From Paenibacillus aquistagni (GTDB taxonomy: Bacteria > Bacillota > Bacilli > Paenibacillales > Paenibacillaceae): DNA of 64,000 bases. The DNA is taken from positions 1 through 64,000 of the forward strand of contig NZ_FXAZ01000004.1 in NCBI RefSeq assembly GCF_900177815.1. Reading direction: 5' to 3'. The notes under the pieces were generated by a model. The model made no database searches, was not told where the DNA came from, and was given only the letters and a program-made list of their open reading frames with translations. The translations under genes and the position numbers were made by a program. Below, in pieces: positions 17,850 to 28,060 of the stretch (the stretch's first letter is position 1; every line of letters starts with the position of its first letter).

Positions 17850-19772
17850 ATGGCAGATCAGATGTCTGAATCAACGGGACACCATGCGGGCAATCACACG
17901 AATCTTATTGCGTTTCCGGTTGATGCCACAGCCTATGCAGACCGTGCTATTAAGGCATTAGAGCGGATGCATTACGACAAGGCATTAAAATATTTCCGTA
18001 AGGCTGCAGATTGCGAGCCTACCGATCCCATTCACCAGTGCAATTATGCTGGAGCTCTTGCAGAAGCAGGGCAATTCGAGCAATCCAATCGAATTCTAGA
18101 ACATGTGGTTACGGAGCTTGATCCAGAATTAACAGAATGCTACTACTATATGGCCAACAATTGTGCTTATCTTGAGAAATTCGAGGCAGCAGAAGCGCTG
18201 CTGGAGCATTATTTGTCCATGGACCCAACAGGGATCTATGCGGAGGAAGCCCAGGAAATGCTGGACATGCTCCATTATGAGCAGCAGCACCCTATTATGG
18301 CGAAGCGAGGGAAAACCGGCGAGTCCTCTGAGGAGGAGGCTTCTTCGGAAAAAGAGCAGCATGTTGCAACGCTTGAGCGACTTGAAGAGGAGCGGGAGTC
18401 AGCTTCTAATGAGAGGAAGGTCGATCCTTCATCGCTGGAGGATAGCGATGAGCAGGAGCTTCAGCATGCCACTGCGCGGCAAATGCTGGAGGATGGCCGC
18501 TTCAATGAAGCAGAGCAGATCCTGCTGGCGATCTTGGAGGCTGATCCTGATTTTCTAGCTGCACGCAACAACTTAGCTTTGGCATACTACTACATGGGAC
18601 GCTTTGAAGAGGCCCAGCTTACGCTTCGCGGTGTGCTTGAGCGCGATGCAGGAAACTTGCATGCATTATGCAACCTGGCGATCTTTGAGCGCCAGGCAGG
18701 CCATGAGGATGTCGTACAGGAAATGATTCAAGTGCTGTCGAAGACAGAGCCCTTCCATCCTGAGCACAGCTTCAAGCTGGCCACGACGATGGGGATTCTT
18801 GGCGAGCATGAACAGGCCTATCGGCATTTGAAGCGCATTGTGACGAGAACGGCGATGAGAGAGCCTTCCGTGTACCATTATGCTGCGGTCGCGGCTTGCC
18901 ACATCGGACGTTATGATGAAGCTGCGCGCTGGTGGGCGGTATGCCGCAGACTTGATGCAAAGTCGGGCATAGCCGCTTATTACCTGGAGCAGCTGCAGCG
19001 TATCCGGCCGGGGGATACCTTAACGCAGATGCCAAGCTATCATTACCGGCTGCCTTATGATGAAGAAAGCAGAAGATATCAGCAGGCGCTTGAGCATTCT
19101 GGTCTTGGGCAGCAAGTGGATCAGGAACAGTCATCCACAACAGAACTTCGCAGCGCCTGGCAGCAAAAGGTGAAGCGCGATCCGCTTGTTAGAAGCTCTC
19201 TATTCTGGGCGCTTCGTTTCGGAGATCTGGATACGAAGCTGCAGGCGATTGAAGCGATTAGCTGTCTAGGTGACTTGGAAGCGCAAGAGGCATTGCATGT
19301 ACTGCTGCTGGATCCTGATCAAGAGCTTGTGGCCAAGCAGGTCAGCTTCTATATGCTAAGAAGAATGGGTGTGAGCGAGGCTATTCAGGTGGAGCTTGAA
19401 GGCAGCATTCAGTCTTATGGCACGACTTATTTGGCAGAGCCAATTCCAGAATGGGATGAAGCTTGGGGCCGTGTGATCGAGGAGCTGCGCTATCAACTGG
19501 AGCCGCATGCAAGCTTGTTGATGATGTATGATGCCGAGATGCTGTGGTACAATTGGCTGACTAAAGCATATCCCGATGTCCCCAAGCTGACAAAGGCAGG
19601 GGTATGGGCGGCGGCGCTCGAGTATATCATAATGAGACAGCATCATCGCTCGATCTCTTATCAGGAGGCTGCTGAACGCTATCAAGTATCAGCTGCCAGT
19701 GTCAGCCGCAATGTGAAGCGATTGATGGAGGAAACCTTAGTTGACAGCCATCAGAGCTCCAATCGCTCCTGA
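17850..19772 (+). CDS. TPR-repeat protein with C-terminal HTH-like segment
   Basis: Large cytoplasmic protein of about 640 residues; no signal peptide or membrane helix. TPR units are visible at about 30-145 (ALERMHYDKALKYFRKAADC) and 210-360 (MLEDGRFNEAEQILLAILE and following). A linker rich in Glu and Ser lies at 150-205. HEAT-like helices follow near 455-510. The C-terminal 35 residues, YQEAAERYQVSAASVSRNVK, look like a helix-turn-helix. B. subtilis has the TPR protein YvcD near trxB, so this is probably its counterpart; its function is unknown to me. ATG 17850 lies ten bases after AGGAGG; an in-frame TTG at 17844 is closer than usual. It stands alone between two long gaps. Confidence 0.8.
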   Translation: MADQMSESTGHHAGNHTNLIAFPVDATAYADRAIKALERMHYDKALKYFRKAADCEPTDPIHQCNYAGALAEAGQFEQSNRILEHVVTELDPELTECYYYMANNCAYLEKFEAAEALLEHYLSMDPTGIYAEEAQEMLDMLHYEQQHPIMAKRGKTGESSEEEASSEKEQHVATLERLEEERESASNERKVDPSSLEDSDEQELQHATARQMLEDGRFNEAEQILLAILEADPDFLAARNNLALAYYYMGRFEEAQLTLRGVLERDAGNLHALCNLAIFERQAGHEDVVQEMIQVLSKTEPFHPEHSFKLATTMGILGEHEQAYRHLKRIVTRTAMREPSVYHYAAVAACHIGRYDEAARWWAVCRRLDAKSGIAAYYLEQLQRIRPGDTLTQMPSYHYRLPYDEESRRYQQALEHSGLGQQVDQEQSSTTELRSAWQQKVKRDPLVRSSLFWALRFGDLDTKLQAIEAISCLGDLEAQEALHVLLLDPDQELVAKQVSFYMLRRMGVSEAIQVELEGSIQSYGTTYLAEPIPEWDEAWGRVIEELRYQLEPHASLLMMYDAEMLWYNWLTKAYPDVPKLTKAGVWAAALEYIIMRQHHRSISYQEAAERYQVSAASVSRNVKRLMEETLVDSHQSSNRS

Positions 19773-19903
19773 TCGAGATAAGCTAGCATAAGCTTTGCGA
19801 TTCTGATCATCAAAATAAGGTTATTAATAGAACAGCAAGTATTCGCTGCTCGCTCTAGAAAATGATTAAAATAGATATAACCTTTTAAGGAGGATGCTTT
19901 CCT

Positions 19904-20860
19904 ATGACTCAACAAGTGTACAAAACGGTTGTAATCGGTACGGGTCCTGCAGGCTATACAGCAGCGATCTATTTGGCCCGCGCTAATCTGGCACCACTCA
20001 TTATCGAGGGCCCTCAACCAGGAGGACAGCTGACAACGACTACTGAGGTTGAGAACTTTCCAGGCTTCCCAGAAGGCATTACGGGCCCTGAATTGATGGA
20101 GAATATGCGCAAGCAGGCGGAACGCTTTGGCACCACATTCAAGACTGGCATTGTCCAATCCGTGGATGCTAGCGAGCGACCATTCAAATTGCAAGTGGAA
20201 GGCGTGGGCGAAGTGCTCGCGGAATCCGTTATTGTAGCTACTGGGGCATCCGCTCGTTATCTAGATATTCCAGGCGAGCAGGATAATCTGGGCAAAGGCG
20301 TTAGCGCATGCGCAACTTGTGACGGCTTCTTCTTCCGCAACAAGAAGATTGTTGTCGTAGGCGGCGGCGATTCCGCAATGGAAGAAGCAAACTTCCTGAC
20401 ACGCTTTGCTTCTGAGCTTACACTGGTTCACCGTCGTGATGAGCTCCGCGCCTCCAAAATTATGCAGGATCGCGCGAAAAGCAATGAGAAGATCGGCTGG
20501 GCATTAAACCGCACTCCGATTGCTGTGGAAGCAGGTCCGCTTGGTGTAACCGGTCTTCGCGTTAAGAACAACGAGACTGGCGAGGAAGAAGTGATTTCTA
20601 CCGATGGCTTGTTCGTAGCGATTGGGCATACGCCAAATACTGGCTTCCTGAAGGGCCAAGTGGAGCTCAATGAATCCGGTTATGTTGTTGTGAAGCCCGG
20701 CACGTCTGAAACCAGCGTACCCGGCATCTTTGCAGCAGGCGATGTGCATGATATGAAATATCGCCAAGCGATTACGGCCGCAGGCTCTGGCTGTCAAGCC
20801 GCGCTTGATTGCGAGAAGTTCTTGGAAGGCAATATGGTTCATGACTGGAGCGGAAACTAA
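19904..20860 (+). CDS. trxB: Thioredoxin reductase
   Basis: FAD enzyme using NADPH to reduce thioredoxin, 318 residues. The FAD site GTGPAGYTA is at 12-20, the redox pair Cys136-Cys139 is in CATCDG, the NADPH site is VVVGGGDSAMEEA, and the C-terminal FAD motif is GIFAAGDV. AAGGAGG lies about nine bases before the ATG. It precedes glcK and the rapZ-yvcK-whiA group, as trxB does in B. subtilis. Confidence 0.96.
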   Translation: MTQQVYKTVVIGTGPAGYTAAIYLARANLAPLIIEGPQPGGQLTTTTEVENFPGFPEGITGPELMENMRKQAERFGTTFKTGIVQSVDASERPFKLQVEGVGEVLAESVIVATGASARYLDIPGEQDNLGKGVSACATCDGFFFRNKKIVVVGGGDSAMEEANFLTRFASELTLVHRRDELRASKIMQDRAKSNEKIGWALNRTPIAVEAGPLGVTGLRVKNNETGEEEVISTDGLFVAIGHTPNTGFLKGQVELNESGYVVVKPGTSETSVPGIFAAGDVHDMKYRQAITAAGSGCQAALDCEKFLEGNMVHDWSGN

Positions 20861-20929
20861 TTGCATTAGGACCCGTTGCATTCGTTATAGCAGATTCAGC
20901 TTGAACATGATATGATTTTGCACATACAG

Positions 20930-20951
20930 ACGGAGCCGCAGCAGGCTCCGT
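20930..20951 (+). terminator. Hairpin between trxB and glcK
   Basis: ACGGAGCC pairs perfectly with GGCTCCGT around GCAGCA. The following run TTGCTTGTG is a poor T tract, so termination may be partial. Confidence 0.5.
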
Positions 20952-21052
20952 TTGCTTGTGCTGCGGGGGTTCCCGTTCTTGACCTGACTGCTCAGGTTCG
21001 CGTATAGTGGGAACAGAAGAACCTAACGAAAAACATAAAAGGTGGATGACGC

Positions 21053-22006
21053 ATGTCTGAACAATTCTACGTAGGTGTCGATTTGGGAGGAACGGCAATT
21101 AAGGTAGGGTTAGTGAATGCCGCAGGAGAACTCTTGCAAACGTTTGAAGGCCCAACTGAAGTAGCCCAAGGAACCGAAGCAGTCATCAATAATATTGAAA
21201 AATATGTTCGTCATATCGTAGAAACTTCGCCTTATGAATGGGATCAAATTGCTGGAGTAGGCGCAGGAGTAGCTGGATTTACCAACATTAAGGAAGGCAT
21301 TATTGTGCTTGCTCCTAACATAGGTTTTAAAGAGGTGCCTATTCGCTCCATTCTTGAAGAGCGTCTTGGCAAGATGATTAAGATTGATAATGATGCAAAT
21401 GTAGCTGCATTAGGCGAGGTATGGAGTGGCGCAGGCAAAGGGCTTGAACATTGTGTGTGCTATACATTAGGAACAGGTGTCGGTGGTGGAATCATTGTCG
21501 GCGGCAAGATTGTACAAGGCTTCTCCGGACTTGCAGGAGAGCTTGGACATATGGCGGTTATTCCAGATCTTGAGGCCATTCAATGCGGTTGCGGCAAGAT
21601 GGGATGCTTGGAGACTGTTTCTTCAGCTACAGGCATTATTCGCATGGCTAATGACGCTGTGGAGCGCGGCGATCGCACATCGCTGTCTCTTCTGGAGCAT
21701 GCGATTACCGCAAAGGATGTATTTGATGCGGCAAAGGCAGGCGATGAGGTGTCTGAGCGAATCGTAAGCCGGGCTGCCTTCTACATTGGGAAATCCATGG
21801 CTTCGATCGCCGTTACATTGAACCCAGAGCGTTTCATTATTGGAGGCGGGGTGTCCAAAGCTGGCGATTATTTATTTGACCAGATCCGAGACACGTTTAT
21901 GAAGCTTACACCTGAGCCAGTCACACGTGGTGTGTCAATCGTAGCAGCGGAATTAGGCAACGACGCAGGAATGATTGGAGCCGCAGGCCTGTTCTTGCAT
22001 TCGTAA
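21053..22006 (+). CDS. glcK: Glucokinase, ROK family
   Basis: ATP-dependent glucose kinase of 317 residues. The ATP motif [10 protein letters not shown] is at the N terminus, the sugar site EVWSGAGKG and GTGVGGGI lie mid-protein, and GELGHMAV is followed by the ROK zinc motif [10 protein letters not shown]. It closely resembles Bacillus GlcK. A glucokinase at this spot differs from B. subtilis, where yvcI (NUDIX) lies between trxB and rapZ. It would feed glucose from importers or glycosidases into the glycolytic operon at 58465-64000. AAAGGTGG precedes the ATG. Confidence 0.92.
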   Translation: MSEQFYVGVDLGGTAIKVGLVNAAGELLQTFEGPTEVAQGTEAVINNIEKYVRHIVETSPYEWDQIAGVGAGVAGFTNIKEGIIVLAPNIGFKEVPIRSILEERLGKMIKIDNDANVAALGEVWSGAGKGLEHCVCYTLGTGVGGGIIVGGKIVQGFSGLAGELGHMAVIPDLEAIQCGCGKMGCLETVSSATGIIRMANDAVERGDRTSLSLLEHAITAKDVFDAAKAGDEVSERIVSRAAFYIGKSMASIAVTLNPERFIIGGGVSKAGDYLFDQIRDTFMKLTPEPVTRGVSIVAAELGNDAGMIGAAGLFLHS

Positions 22007-22034
22007 TGGGTTTGCAGTAAGGAGAGGACAAACG

Positions 22035-22931
22035 ATGATAGAGTCGATGGAAACATCAGCAATGTCGAAGCTGGTCATTATTACAGGGATGTCAGGTGCA
22101 GGCAAGACGATTGCCGTGCAGAGCCTAGAGGACCTCGGATTTTTTTGCGTAGATAATCTTCCCCCTGTCTTGATTCCCAAATTTGCTGAGCTCATCGAGC
22201 AATCCAAGGGCAAGATTGCCAAGGTAGCCTTGGTGATAGACTTGAGAGGTCGTGAGTTCTTTACAGCTTTATCTGAATCTTTGAATTATATTCGTGATCA
22301 CTACACGATCAGCTGCGAGATCTTATTCCTTGATGCCACCGACAGCGTTCTGGTGCAGCGATACAAGGAGAGCAGAAGACGCCATCCGTTAACTCCGGAT
22401 GGGATGCCGCTTGATGGCATTCGTATGGAGCGCAAGCTTCTTGAGGATCTTAAGGGATGGGCGAATCAAGTCATTGATACGAGCAATCTGAAGCCTGCTC
22501 AGCTCAAAGATCGAATTATTAGCCGATTTATGCAATCTGACCAGCATTTGATGTCCATTAATGTGACCTCATTTGGCTTCAAATATGGTGTGCCTATTGA
22601 TGCAGACCTCATCTTTGATGTGAGATTTCTGCCGAATCCGCATTATGTGGAGCAGCTGCGTCCGAGAACGGGCCAGGATCAGGATGTATATGATTATGTC
22701 ATGAAGTGGCCGGAAACTCAGCAATTTCTAACGAAGCTATTGGATATGCTGAATTACCTTATTCCTCAATATCATAAAGAAGGAAAGAGTCAGGTCGTTA
22801 TCGGCATTGGCTGTACCGGAGGCAAGCACCGCTCGGTTGCCATAGCTGAATATATCGGTCGTATGATCGGTGCTAGTGACACGGAAAGTGTACGTATCAG
22901 TCACCGCGATGCGGAACGTGACCGACACTGA
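22035..22931 (+). CDS. rapZ: RNase adaptor protein RapZ
   Basis: P-loop protein of about 299 residues. Walker A GMSGAGKT is at 18-25, and the C-terminal domain has [18 protein letters not shown]. In E. coli RapZ controls glucosamine-6-phosphate synthase through sRNA decay; the Bacillus homologue YvcJ is a nucleotide-binding protein of less certain role. ATG 22035 has GGAGAGG seven bases upstream; the frame is open from 21975 but that would overlap glcK. It lies 28 bases after glcK and 12 before yvcK, so co-transcription is likely. Confidence 0.93.
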   Translation: MIESMETSAMSKLVIITGMSGAGKTIAVQSLEDLGFFCVDNLPPVLIPKFAELIEQSKGKIAKVALVIDLRGREFFTALSESLNYIRDHYTISCEILFLDATDSVLVQRYKESRRRHPLTPDGMPLDGIRMERKLLEDLKGWANQVIDTSNLKPAQLKDRIISRFMQSDQHLMSINVTSFGFKYGVPIDADLIFDVRFLPNPHYVEQLRPRTGQDQDVYDYVMKWPETQQFLTKLLDMLNYLIPQYHKEGKSQVVIGIGCTGGKHRSVAIAEYIGRMIGASDTESVRISHRDAERDRH

Positions 22932-22943
22932 CGGGAGGTCGCT

Positions 22944-23930
22944 ATGGGTCAACAATCGAAGAAGCAGCAGCGCCCGCGCATCGTAGTGATGGGTGGCGGT
23001 ACAGGGCTGTCGGTCATGCTTCGTGGACTTAAGGAGAAGCCTCTGGATATTACAGCTATTGTAACAGTGGCTGATGATGGAGGCAGCTCTGGCATTTTAA
23101 GAAATGAATTGCAAATGCCGCCTCCAGGGGATATTCGCAACGTACTTACAGCATTAGCCGATGTTGAGCCATCTCTATCCGAGATGCTGAAGTATCGATT
23201 CAAGCAAGGGACGGGCTTAGCAGGACATAGTCTTGGCAATCTAATCCTTGCAGCAATGTCTGATATTACAGGCGATTTCGTGGCAGGTGTTCGTGAGTTG
23301 AGCCGTGTGCTCGCCGTGCGCGGCAGAGTGCTGCCAGCAGCGAATGAAGCGGTTGTGCTCAAGGCCGAGATGATGGATGGGACGATTGTTGAAGGGGAAT
23401 CCAATATTCCAAAGTACGGCAAGCGCATCAAGCGTGTATTCCTAGAGCCGGATGATGTCGAGCCGTTGGAGGAAGCGGTTGAGGCCCTGCGTGAAGCAGA
23501 TGCCATCCTAATTGGGCCAGGCAGCTTGTATACCAGCATTATCCCTAATCTGCTCGTGCCTAAGCTCGCAGAGGCTATCATTGAATCCCAAGCCGTAAAG
23601 CTGTTTGTCTGCAATGTCATGACACAGCCTGGCGAGACGGATAATTATACGGTAAGCGATCATTTAACGGCTGTACAAGACCATATTGGACATCAATTGT
23701 TCGATTATGTGATTGTCAATGATGGCGAGATTCCGCCTCAAGTGCAGGATTTGTACGCTGAGAAGGGGTCGACTGCAGTTCATCTAGACCTTGATGAGGT
23801 GACAAGACAAGGCTACAAAGTCATTGCGGATTCCTTGGTCTTATTCCGCACCTATCTGCGGCATGATGCGGCAAAGCTCAGCCACCATATTTATCAGCTT
23901 GTTGAAGATTGGATGTTACGAAAGAGGTGA
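22944..23930 (+). CDS. yvcK: YvcK/GlmR family protein (CofD-like fold)
   Basis: 328-residue protein of the YvcK family, with the N-terminal VVMGGGTGLSVMLRGLK and TVADDGGSSG nucleotide-sugar-binding motifs. In B. subtilis YvcK (GlmR) binds UDP-GlcNAc and helps direct carbon into cell-wall precursors, and is needed for growth on gluconeogenic carbon. GGGAGG lies six bases before the ATG. It sits in the conserved rapZ-yvcK-whiA order; its stop codon precedes whiA by six bases. Confidence 0.94.
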   Translation: MGQQSKKQQRPRIVVMGGGTGLSVMLRGLKEKPLDITAIVTVADDGGSSGILRNELQMPPPGDIRNVLTALADVEPSLSEMLKYRFKQGTGLAGHSLGNLILAAMSDITGDFVAGVRELSRVLAVRGRVLPAANEAVVLKAEMMDGTIVEGESNIPKYGKRIKRVFLEPDDVEPLEEAVEALREADAILIGPGSLYTSIIPNLLVPKLAEAIIESQAVKLFVCNVMTQPGETDNYTVSDHLTAVQDHIGHQLFDYVIVNDGEIPPQVQDLYAEKGSTAVHLDLDEVTRQGYKVIADSLVLFRTYLRHDAAKLSHHIYQLVEDWMLRKR

Positions 23931-23936
23931 ATGACG

Positions 23937-24869
23937 ATGTCTTTTGCGGCACAAACCAAAAAAGAGCTCACGATGATTGAATCGGATTCGTGCTGTGAAA
24001 AGGCTGAATTATCTGCGCTGATGCGAATGAATGGCTCGGTGCAGCTCTCCTCTAATCGCAAGGTTGTCTTGGATATATCAACGGAGAATGCTGCGATTGC
24101 TCGCCGCATCTACACGCTTGTGAAGAAGCACTTTCAGATCCATACGGAGCTGTTGGTGCGTAAGAAAATGCGCCTTAAGAAGAACAATGTCTATATTGTT
24201 CGTATTCCCGCAGGCGTACAGGAGATTCTGTTAGATCTTCACATCGTCTCCGAAGGCTTCTTGTTCACTGACGGAATAGATCCAAGCACAATAGCAAACA
24301 ATTGCTGTAAGCGTGCTTACTTGAGAGGAGCTTTTCTTGCGGGAGGCTCGGTAAATAATCCGGAAGGTTCATCCTATCATCTGGAGATCTCTTCGATGTA
24401 TGAAGAGCACTGCAAGGCACTGGCTGATCTCGCTAACGAGTTTTATTTGAACGCTCGTTGGATTGAGCGCAAGAAGGGGTTTGTCTTCTATATCAAGGAA
24501 GGCGAGAAGATTATTGAATTCCTTAATATTATTGGCGCGCATCAGGCGCTGTTTAAGTTTGAGGATGTGCGCATTATGCGGGACATGCGTAATTCCGTTA
24601 ACCGAATTGTGAACTGTGAGACGGCGAACCTTAACAAGACCATTGGCGCAGCCGTAAGACAGATCGATAATATTAAGCTGATTCAAAGGGAAATAGGCCT
24701 TGATTCGCTTCCTGATAAGCTTCGCGAGGTAGCGGAGGTTCGTCTGGCTCATCCGGATATCAATCTCAAGGAAGTTGGCGAATTGCTGAAGGTCAAAGTG
24801 AGCAAGTCAGGGGTTAATCACCGCCTGCGCAAGCTTGATGAGATCGCCGAACGAATTCGAAGACCATGA
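23937..24869 (+). CDS. whiA: WhiA DNA-binding protein
   Basis: 310-residue protein with an N-terminal degenerate LAGLIDADG homing-endonuclease fold ([16 protein letters not shown] near 123-138) and a C-terminal helix-turn-helix. In Streptomyces WhiA activates sporulation septation; in Bacillus it affects cell division and chromosome segregation. ATG 23931 abuts the GAGGTG ribosome binding site, so ATG 23937, which gives [11 protein letters not shown] as in other WhiA proteins, is chosen. Confidence 0.94.
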   Translation: MSFAAQTKKELTMIESDSCCEKAELSALMRMNGSVQLSSNRKVVLDISTENAAIARRIYTLVKKHFQIHTELLVRKKMRLKKNNVYIVRIPAGVQEILLDLHIVSEGFLFTDGIDPSTIANNCCKRAYLRGAFLAGGSVNNPEGSSYHLEISSMYEEHCKALADLANEFYLNARWIERKKGFVFYIKEGEKIIEFLNIIGAHQALFKFEDVRIMRDMRNSVNRIVNCETANLNKTIGAAVRQIDNIKLIQREIGLDSLPDKLREVAEVRLAHPDINLKEVGELLKVKVSKSGVNHRLRKLDEIAERIRRP

Positions 24870-25017
24870 CACTTTTGTTCTAGTTTAATATCCTTTATAA
24901 TGGTATAATGTGATAAAATGAACTATAATGACGTAAAATTTACTAATGCTTCAATGTTGATGTTGTAACATGTTTATGTTGTAATTATGTAACAAATATA
25001 TAGGGGGTATGATTTGC

Positions 25018-25284
25018 ATGGCTCAACAACCAGTTGTTGTACGTCTGAAGACAGGACTGCATGCACGTCCAGCGGCACTGTTCGTACAAGAGGCAAATAA
25101 ATATTCTTCGGATATCTTCGTGGAGAAGGAAGACAAAAAGGTTAATGCGAAGAGCATTATGGGTATTATGAGTCTCGCAATCAGCTCGGGCACGTCTATT
25201 ACCATTACAGCAGATGGCGCGGATGCAGATCAGGCTGTAAGCGCTTTAGTATCGCTCGTTAGCAAGGAAGAATTGGAGAACTAA
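25018..25284 (+). CDS. crh: HPr-like protein in crh position, with His15 and Ser46
   Basis: 88-residue HPr-fold protein. By position after whiA, and by sequence (VRLKTGL-ARPAALFVQEAN and KKVNAKSIMG), it is the counterpart of B. subtilis Crh. Crh has Gln15 and cannot accept phosphate from Enzyme I. This protein has His15 (GLHARPA), the catalytic residue of true HPr, as well as Ser46, the HprK target. It may therefore act both in PTS phosphotransfer and as a CcpA co-repressor (inference). ATG 25018 lies ten bases after AGGGGG; an in-frame ATG at 25009 is only one base away. Two TATAAT boxes at 24896 and 24904 suggest its own promoter, but no well-spaced -35 was found. Confidence 0.93.
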   Translation: MAQQPVVVRLKTGLHARPAALFVQEANKYSSDIFVEKEDKKVNAKSIMGIMSLAISSGTSITITADGADADQAVSALVSLVSKEELEN

Positions 25285-25377
25285 TCTTCGCTCATACAAG
25301 CAAGATGCAGTTGACCAATACCGTATGATGGGAAAGGAACGCCATCGTTCTTTTCTTGAATATAAGGTTATGCGATG

Positions 25378-25425
25378 GAAAGAAAGAAGCCGCTATCCGT
25401 TATGGAGAGCGGCTTCTTTCTTTTT
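25378..25425. terminator. Bidirectional terminator
   Basis: AAGAAGCCGCT pairs with AGCGGCTTCTT around 13 bases, with an A-rich left flank and T-rich right flank. It closes the crh transcript on the plus strand and the AraC gene on the minus strand. Confidence 0.85.
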
Positions 25426-27758
25426 CATTTAACAAATGGCTTGATGCCAGAATCCTGCTGTCGATATTGTCCAGGGGTGACTCCCTCAAGCTTCTTAAAC
25501 ATCCGATTGAAGTAGGAAGGTTGATACCCGGCAGCCTCTGCAATCTCATTGATGCGCATATCCGTAGTAAGCAGCAGTTCTTTACAGCGGTTCATGCGCA
25601 CTGTAGTCAGGTAATCCATATAGTTTGTGCCTGTCATTTGCTTGAATGCCTTGCTGAGCTGAGAGACGCTCACACCTGCCTCGGCAGCAATGGTATCGAG
25701 GGAGAGATCCTGCATGCCATTCTGCTCAATCTGCTCAAGCACATGTTCGACAATTGATTTCATGGAACTATTGAAGTTCTTTGTAAGCTGATGTAGATAA
25801 GGCACAATGATCTCCGCCTCGAACCAGTGAATGCAGGCTTTAGGCTCTCGGAGCAAGGATAACTGCTCCTGTAGATTCGAAAAGTCATAAATCTGATAAG
25901 GATTAAGACCAGCCTGCAGCATGGAGCGATGCACACTGGTTATTAAGCGTATAAGGCCGTGATGAACATGCCACTCTGAGCTGCCGCTGGCCTGCAATGC
26001 AGTGACAAAGCGGCTGAGTGAGCGCATAGCTTCTTCACGGAGTCCCAGGTTCAAGTTGTGAATAAACTCTTGTTCGAGCTCCAATGGGAAGTCAACCCAA
26101 TCATTTTTTTGCGATAATACGGTCTCTGCTTCCAAGAGCTGACTGCCTGCGTCGAAGGAACGGTATTGCAGTGCTCGCTTCGCCTGCTCAACAATGTGCG
26201 GGACATCTGTCCACTGCGAGCTTGGCCCTCCAAGCACGATCGTTGCTGTCATACGCAGCGTGTCACGGAGCGCTCGCATGATCTGATCGCCTAACAGCCG
26301 CATTTGCTTCCTTTGCTCATCAAGGGTTTGCTCCGCAGGCACAATCAGGATGACACCGAAGGAACCATCAAAAAAGTTGATCGTGTGCACATAGGCATCA
26401 AGCTCTTCAGCGAGCTCCTGGATAACGTTCAATGCTGCATAGGTAAGCAGGTGCTGGTCATTCTCAGTTAGGGGCACACGCGCTTCCCCATGAGTATGCT
26501 GCTTCAGCACGATGGCTGCGAATTGTCTATCGGAAATATCCAGCTCCATCTCGTTCAGCTTGGCGACATACTCGGCTTCTGTGAGATGAGCGGCTTGCCC
26601 GTTCACAAATTGATTGATGTACGCTTCTCTAATGGCAGGCAAGGATTGCTGCCATTGGCTTTGCAGGGTAGAATGCGAGAAACGATAACGCTTCCATTCA
26701 TGCTCAATATAATCCAGCTCATTGTAGACTGAGCTCTGCCTCGTCTGCTCACTGCCGATTAGATTCAACATTTTGCGAATCGGACGATACATGCTCTTGG
26801 AAGCATACCAGCTGACGCCAAGCGAGCCAGCAAGAGCAAAGGAAAAGCACATCAAGATAATGTGGGTATAAGGCTTTGTCGGAGCCGTAATCATGGACTG
26901 AGGCGTACCAGACACGTAAGTCCATATGCTTTGCATTTTCTCAAATTGCACGGTATTCACAAGCAGGACATCATCATCAATTGGAACTCTCATGCGTTGA
27001 TGAGACAAGCCTTCTCCGTCATGCTTAAGCTCAAGCTGCTCCCGAATGGCACTCATCGCCTCCGGCATCATGCGGCTCTGTCCTGACTCTCCGATAAGAT
27101 GGCTCTTGCCATCCAGCAAGAACGATATGTTCTCCGCATTGCGAATCACATGGAGCTTGGAAGGGTCGATATAGATCACGATGGCGCCGTAAGGAGCATG
27201 GCCGTTGAAGGGCAGCCTCATAACAAGAGCATGAGAGGAACCGCCTTTATTGAATGGGCGTTCAAGATCGTGAACCCAGAACATATCGGTGTCCTCATCC
27301 ATCAGCCTACCAAAGCTTGAGGCATCATCCTTATCATCAAGCGTTCGAAGCCCGAGCTCTGGCTCCATGATTTTGTTTTGCTTTTGAATATAAAGATAGA
27401 CTTGATCGACAAGAGGATCCGCACTCTCCACCAGATTCAAGGTGTTAAAGAGCTCATCGGTCACTTCAATATTCGAAACAAAGTCCATATCGGATAAAGA
27501 GGATTTAAAGTACGGCTTAACGACCATATTGAGCGCATACTGAACCAACTGGGTAAATTGCTCATCCACTTGCCTGGCTGCATCCACAAGCGCTTCTTCG
27601 TTGCGCTGCTGATATTGATTAATCATATGCTGATTGCCTACATAGAGATAGACGGCTGTTATGACGGAGATGGGAAGGCAGGTTAACAATATCGCAAGTA
27701 CAATACTTCTCCAGTACATGATTCCTTTGAAACCGGATTCAGAATTCCTTGGTCTCAT
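25425..27758 (-). CDS. Membrane-anchored AraC-family sensor regulator
   Basis: 777-residue one-component regulator. A membrane helix lies at about 16-38 and a second near 300-322. The roughly 260-residue loop between them should face outside and resembles a CACHE-type sensor. A cytoplasmic middle region follows, and an AraC/XylS HTH pair fills the last 100 residues (IAAEAGVSVSQLSKAFKQMT and IAEAAGYQPSYFNRMFKKLE). Such proteins control neighbouring sugar ABC operons in Paenibacillus. AGGGGG precedes the ATG on the minus strand. It diverges from the importer at 28150, and the repeats at 27932 and 28034 are candidate targets. Confidence 0.88.
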   Translation of the reverse strand: MRPRNSESGFKGIMYWRSIVLAILLTCLPISVITAVYLYVGNQHMINQYQQRNEEALVDAARQVDEQFTQLVQYALNMVVKPYFKSSLSDMDFVSNIEVTDELFNTLNLVESADPLVDQVYLYIQKQNKIMEPELGLRTLDDKDDASSFGRLMDEDTDMFWVHDLERPFNKGGSSHALVMRLPFNGHAPYGAIVIYIDPSKLHVIRNAENISFLLDGKSHLIGESGQSRMMPEAMSAIREQLELKHDGEGLSHQRMRVPIDDDVLLVNTVQFEKMQSIWTYVSGTPQSMITAPTKPYTHIILMCFSFALAGSLGVSWYASKSMYRPIRKMLNLIGSEQTRQSSVYNELDYIEHEWKRYRFSHSTLQSQWQQSLPAIREAYINQFVNGQAAHLTEAEYVAKLNEMELDISDRQFAAIVLKQHTHGEARVPLTENDQHLLTYAALNVIQELAEELDAYVHTINFFDGSFGVILIVPAEQTLDEQRKQMRLLGDQIMRALRDTLRMTATIVLGGPSSQWTDVPHIVEQAKRALQYRSFDAGSQLLEAETVLSQKNDWVDFPLELEQEFIHNLNLGLREEAMRSLSRFVTALQASGSSEWHVHHGLIRLITSVHRSMLQAGLNPYQIYDFSNLQEQLSLLREPKACIHWFEAEIIVPYLHQLTKNFNSSMKSIVEHVLEQIEQNGMQDLSLDTIAAEAGVSVSQLSKAFKQMTGTNYMDYLTTVRMNRCKELLLTTDMRINEIAEAAGYQPSYFNRMFKKLEGVTPGQYRQQDSGIKPFVK

Positions 27759-27931
27759 TTTCGTAAACCCCCTGTTGGTTAAGGCGAATTCTTGCAGCTG
27801 CTGGATTCGAATTGGGAACTTCTACATGATTAGTACTATCATAGCGAATGTATAGGCAGGTGAAAAGGCTGTATCTGATGGGAAGGAGAGCATTTATCTC
27901 ATAAAGGCATAAAGATGGCCTGTATTGAAGC

Positions 27932-28060
27932 GCAGGAAAAAAAGTGCAATTGAAGGAAATGAAATCCCCCTAACCCTTGCTATATCAACGATAGCGGGCG
28001 GAAGGACATCTTGGTATTAGGTCTAGAAGCGCTGCGGAAAAAAAGTAAAATTGCAGGCAA
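27932..28060 (+). repeat. Two imperfect direct repeats, candidate AraC-sensor operators
   Basis: Copies at 27932-27959 and 28034-28060 share the pattern GGAAAAAAAGTNNAATTGNAGGNAA over 25 bases, with starts about 102 bases apart (close to ten helical turns). The right copy runs into the -35 box of the importer promoter. This is the arrangement expected for an activator of the divergently encoded AraC type. The rest of the 391-base gap 27759-28149 shows nothing else apart from the promoter and cre site. Confidence 0.55.
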
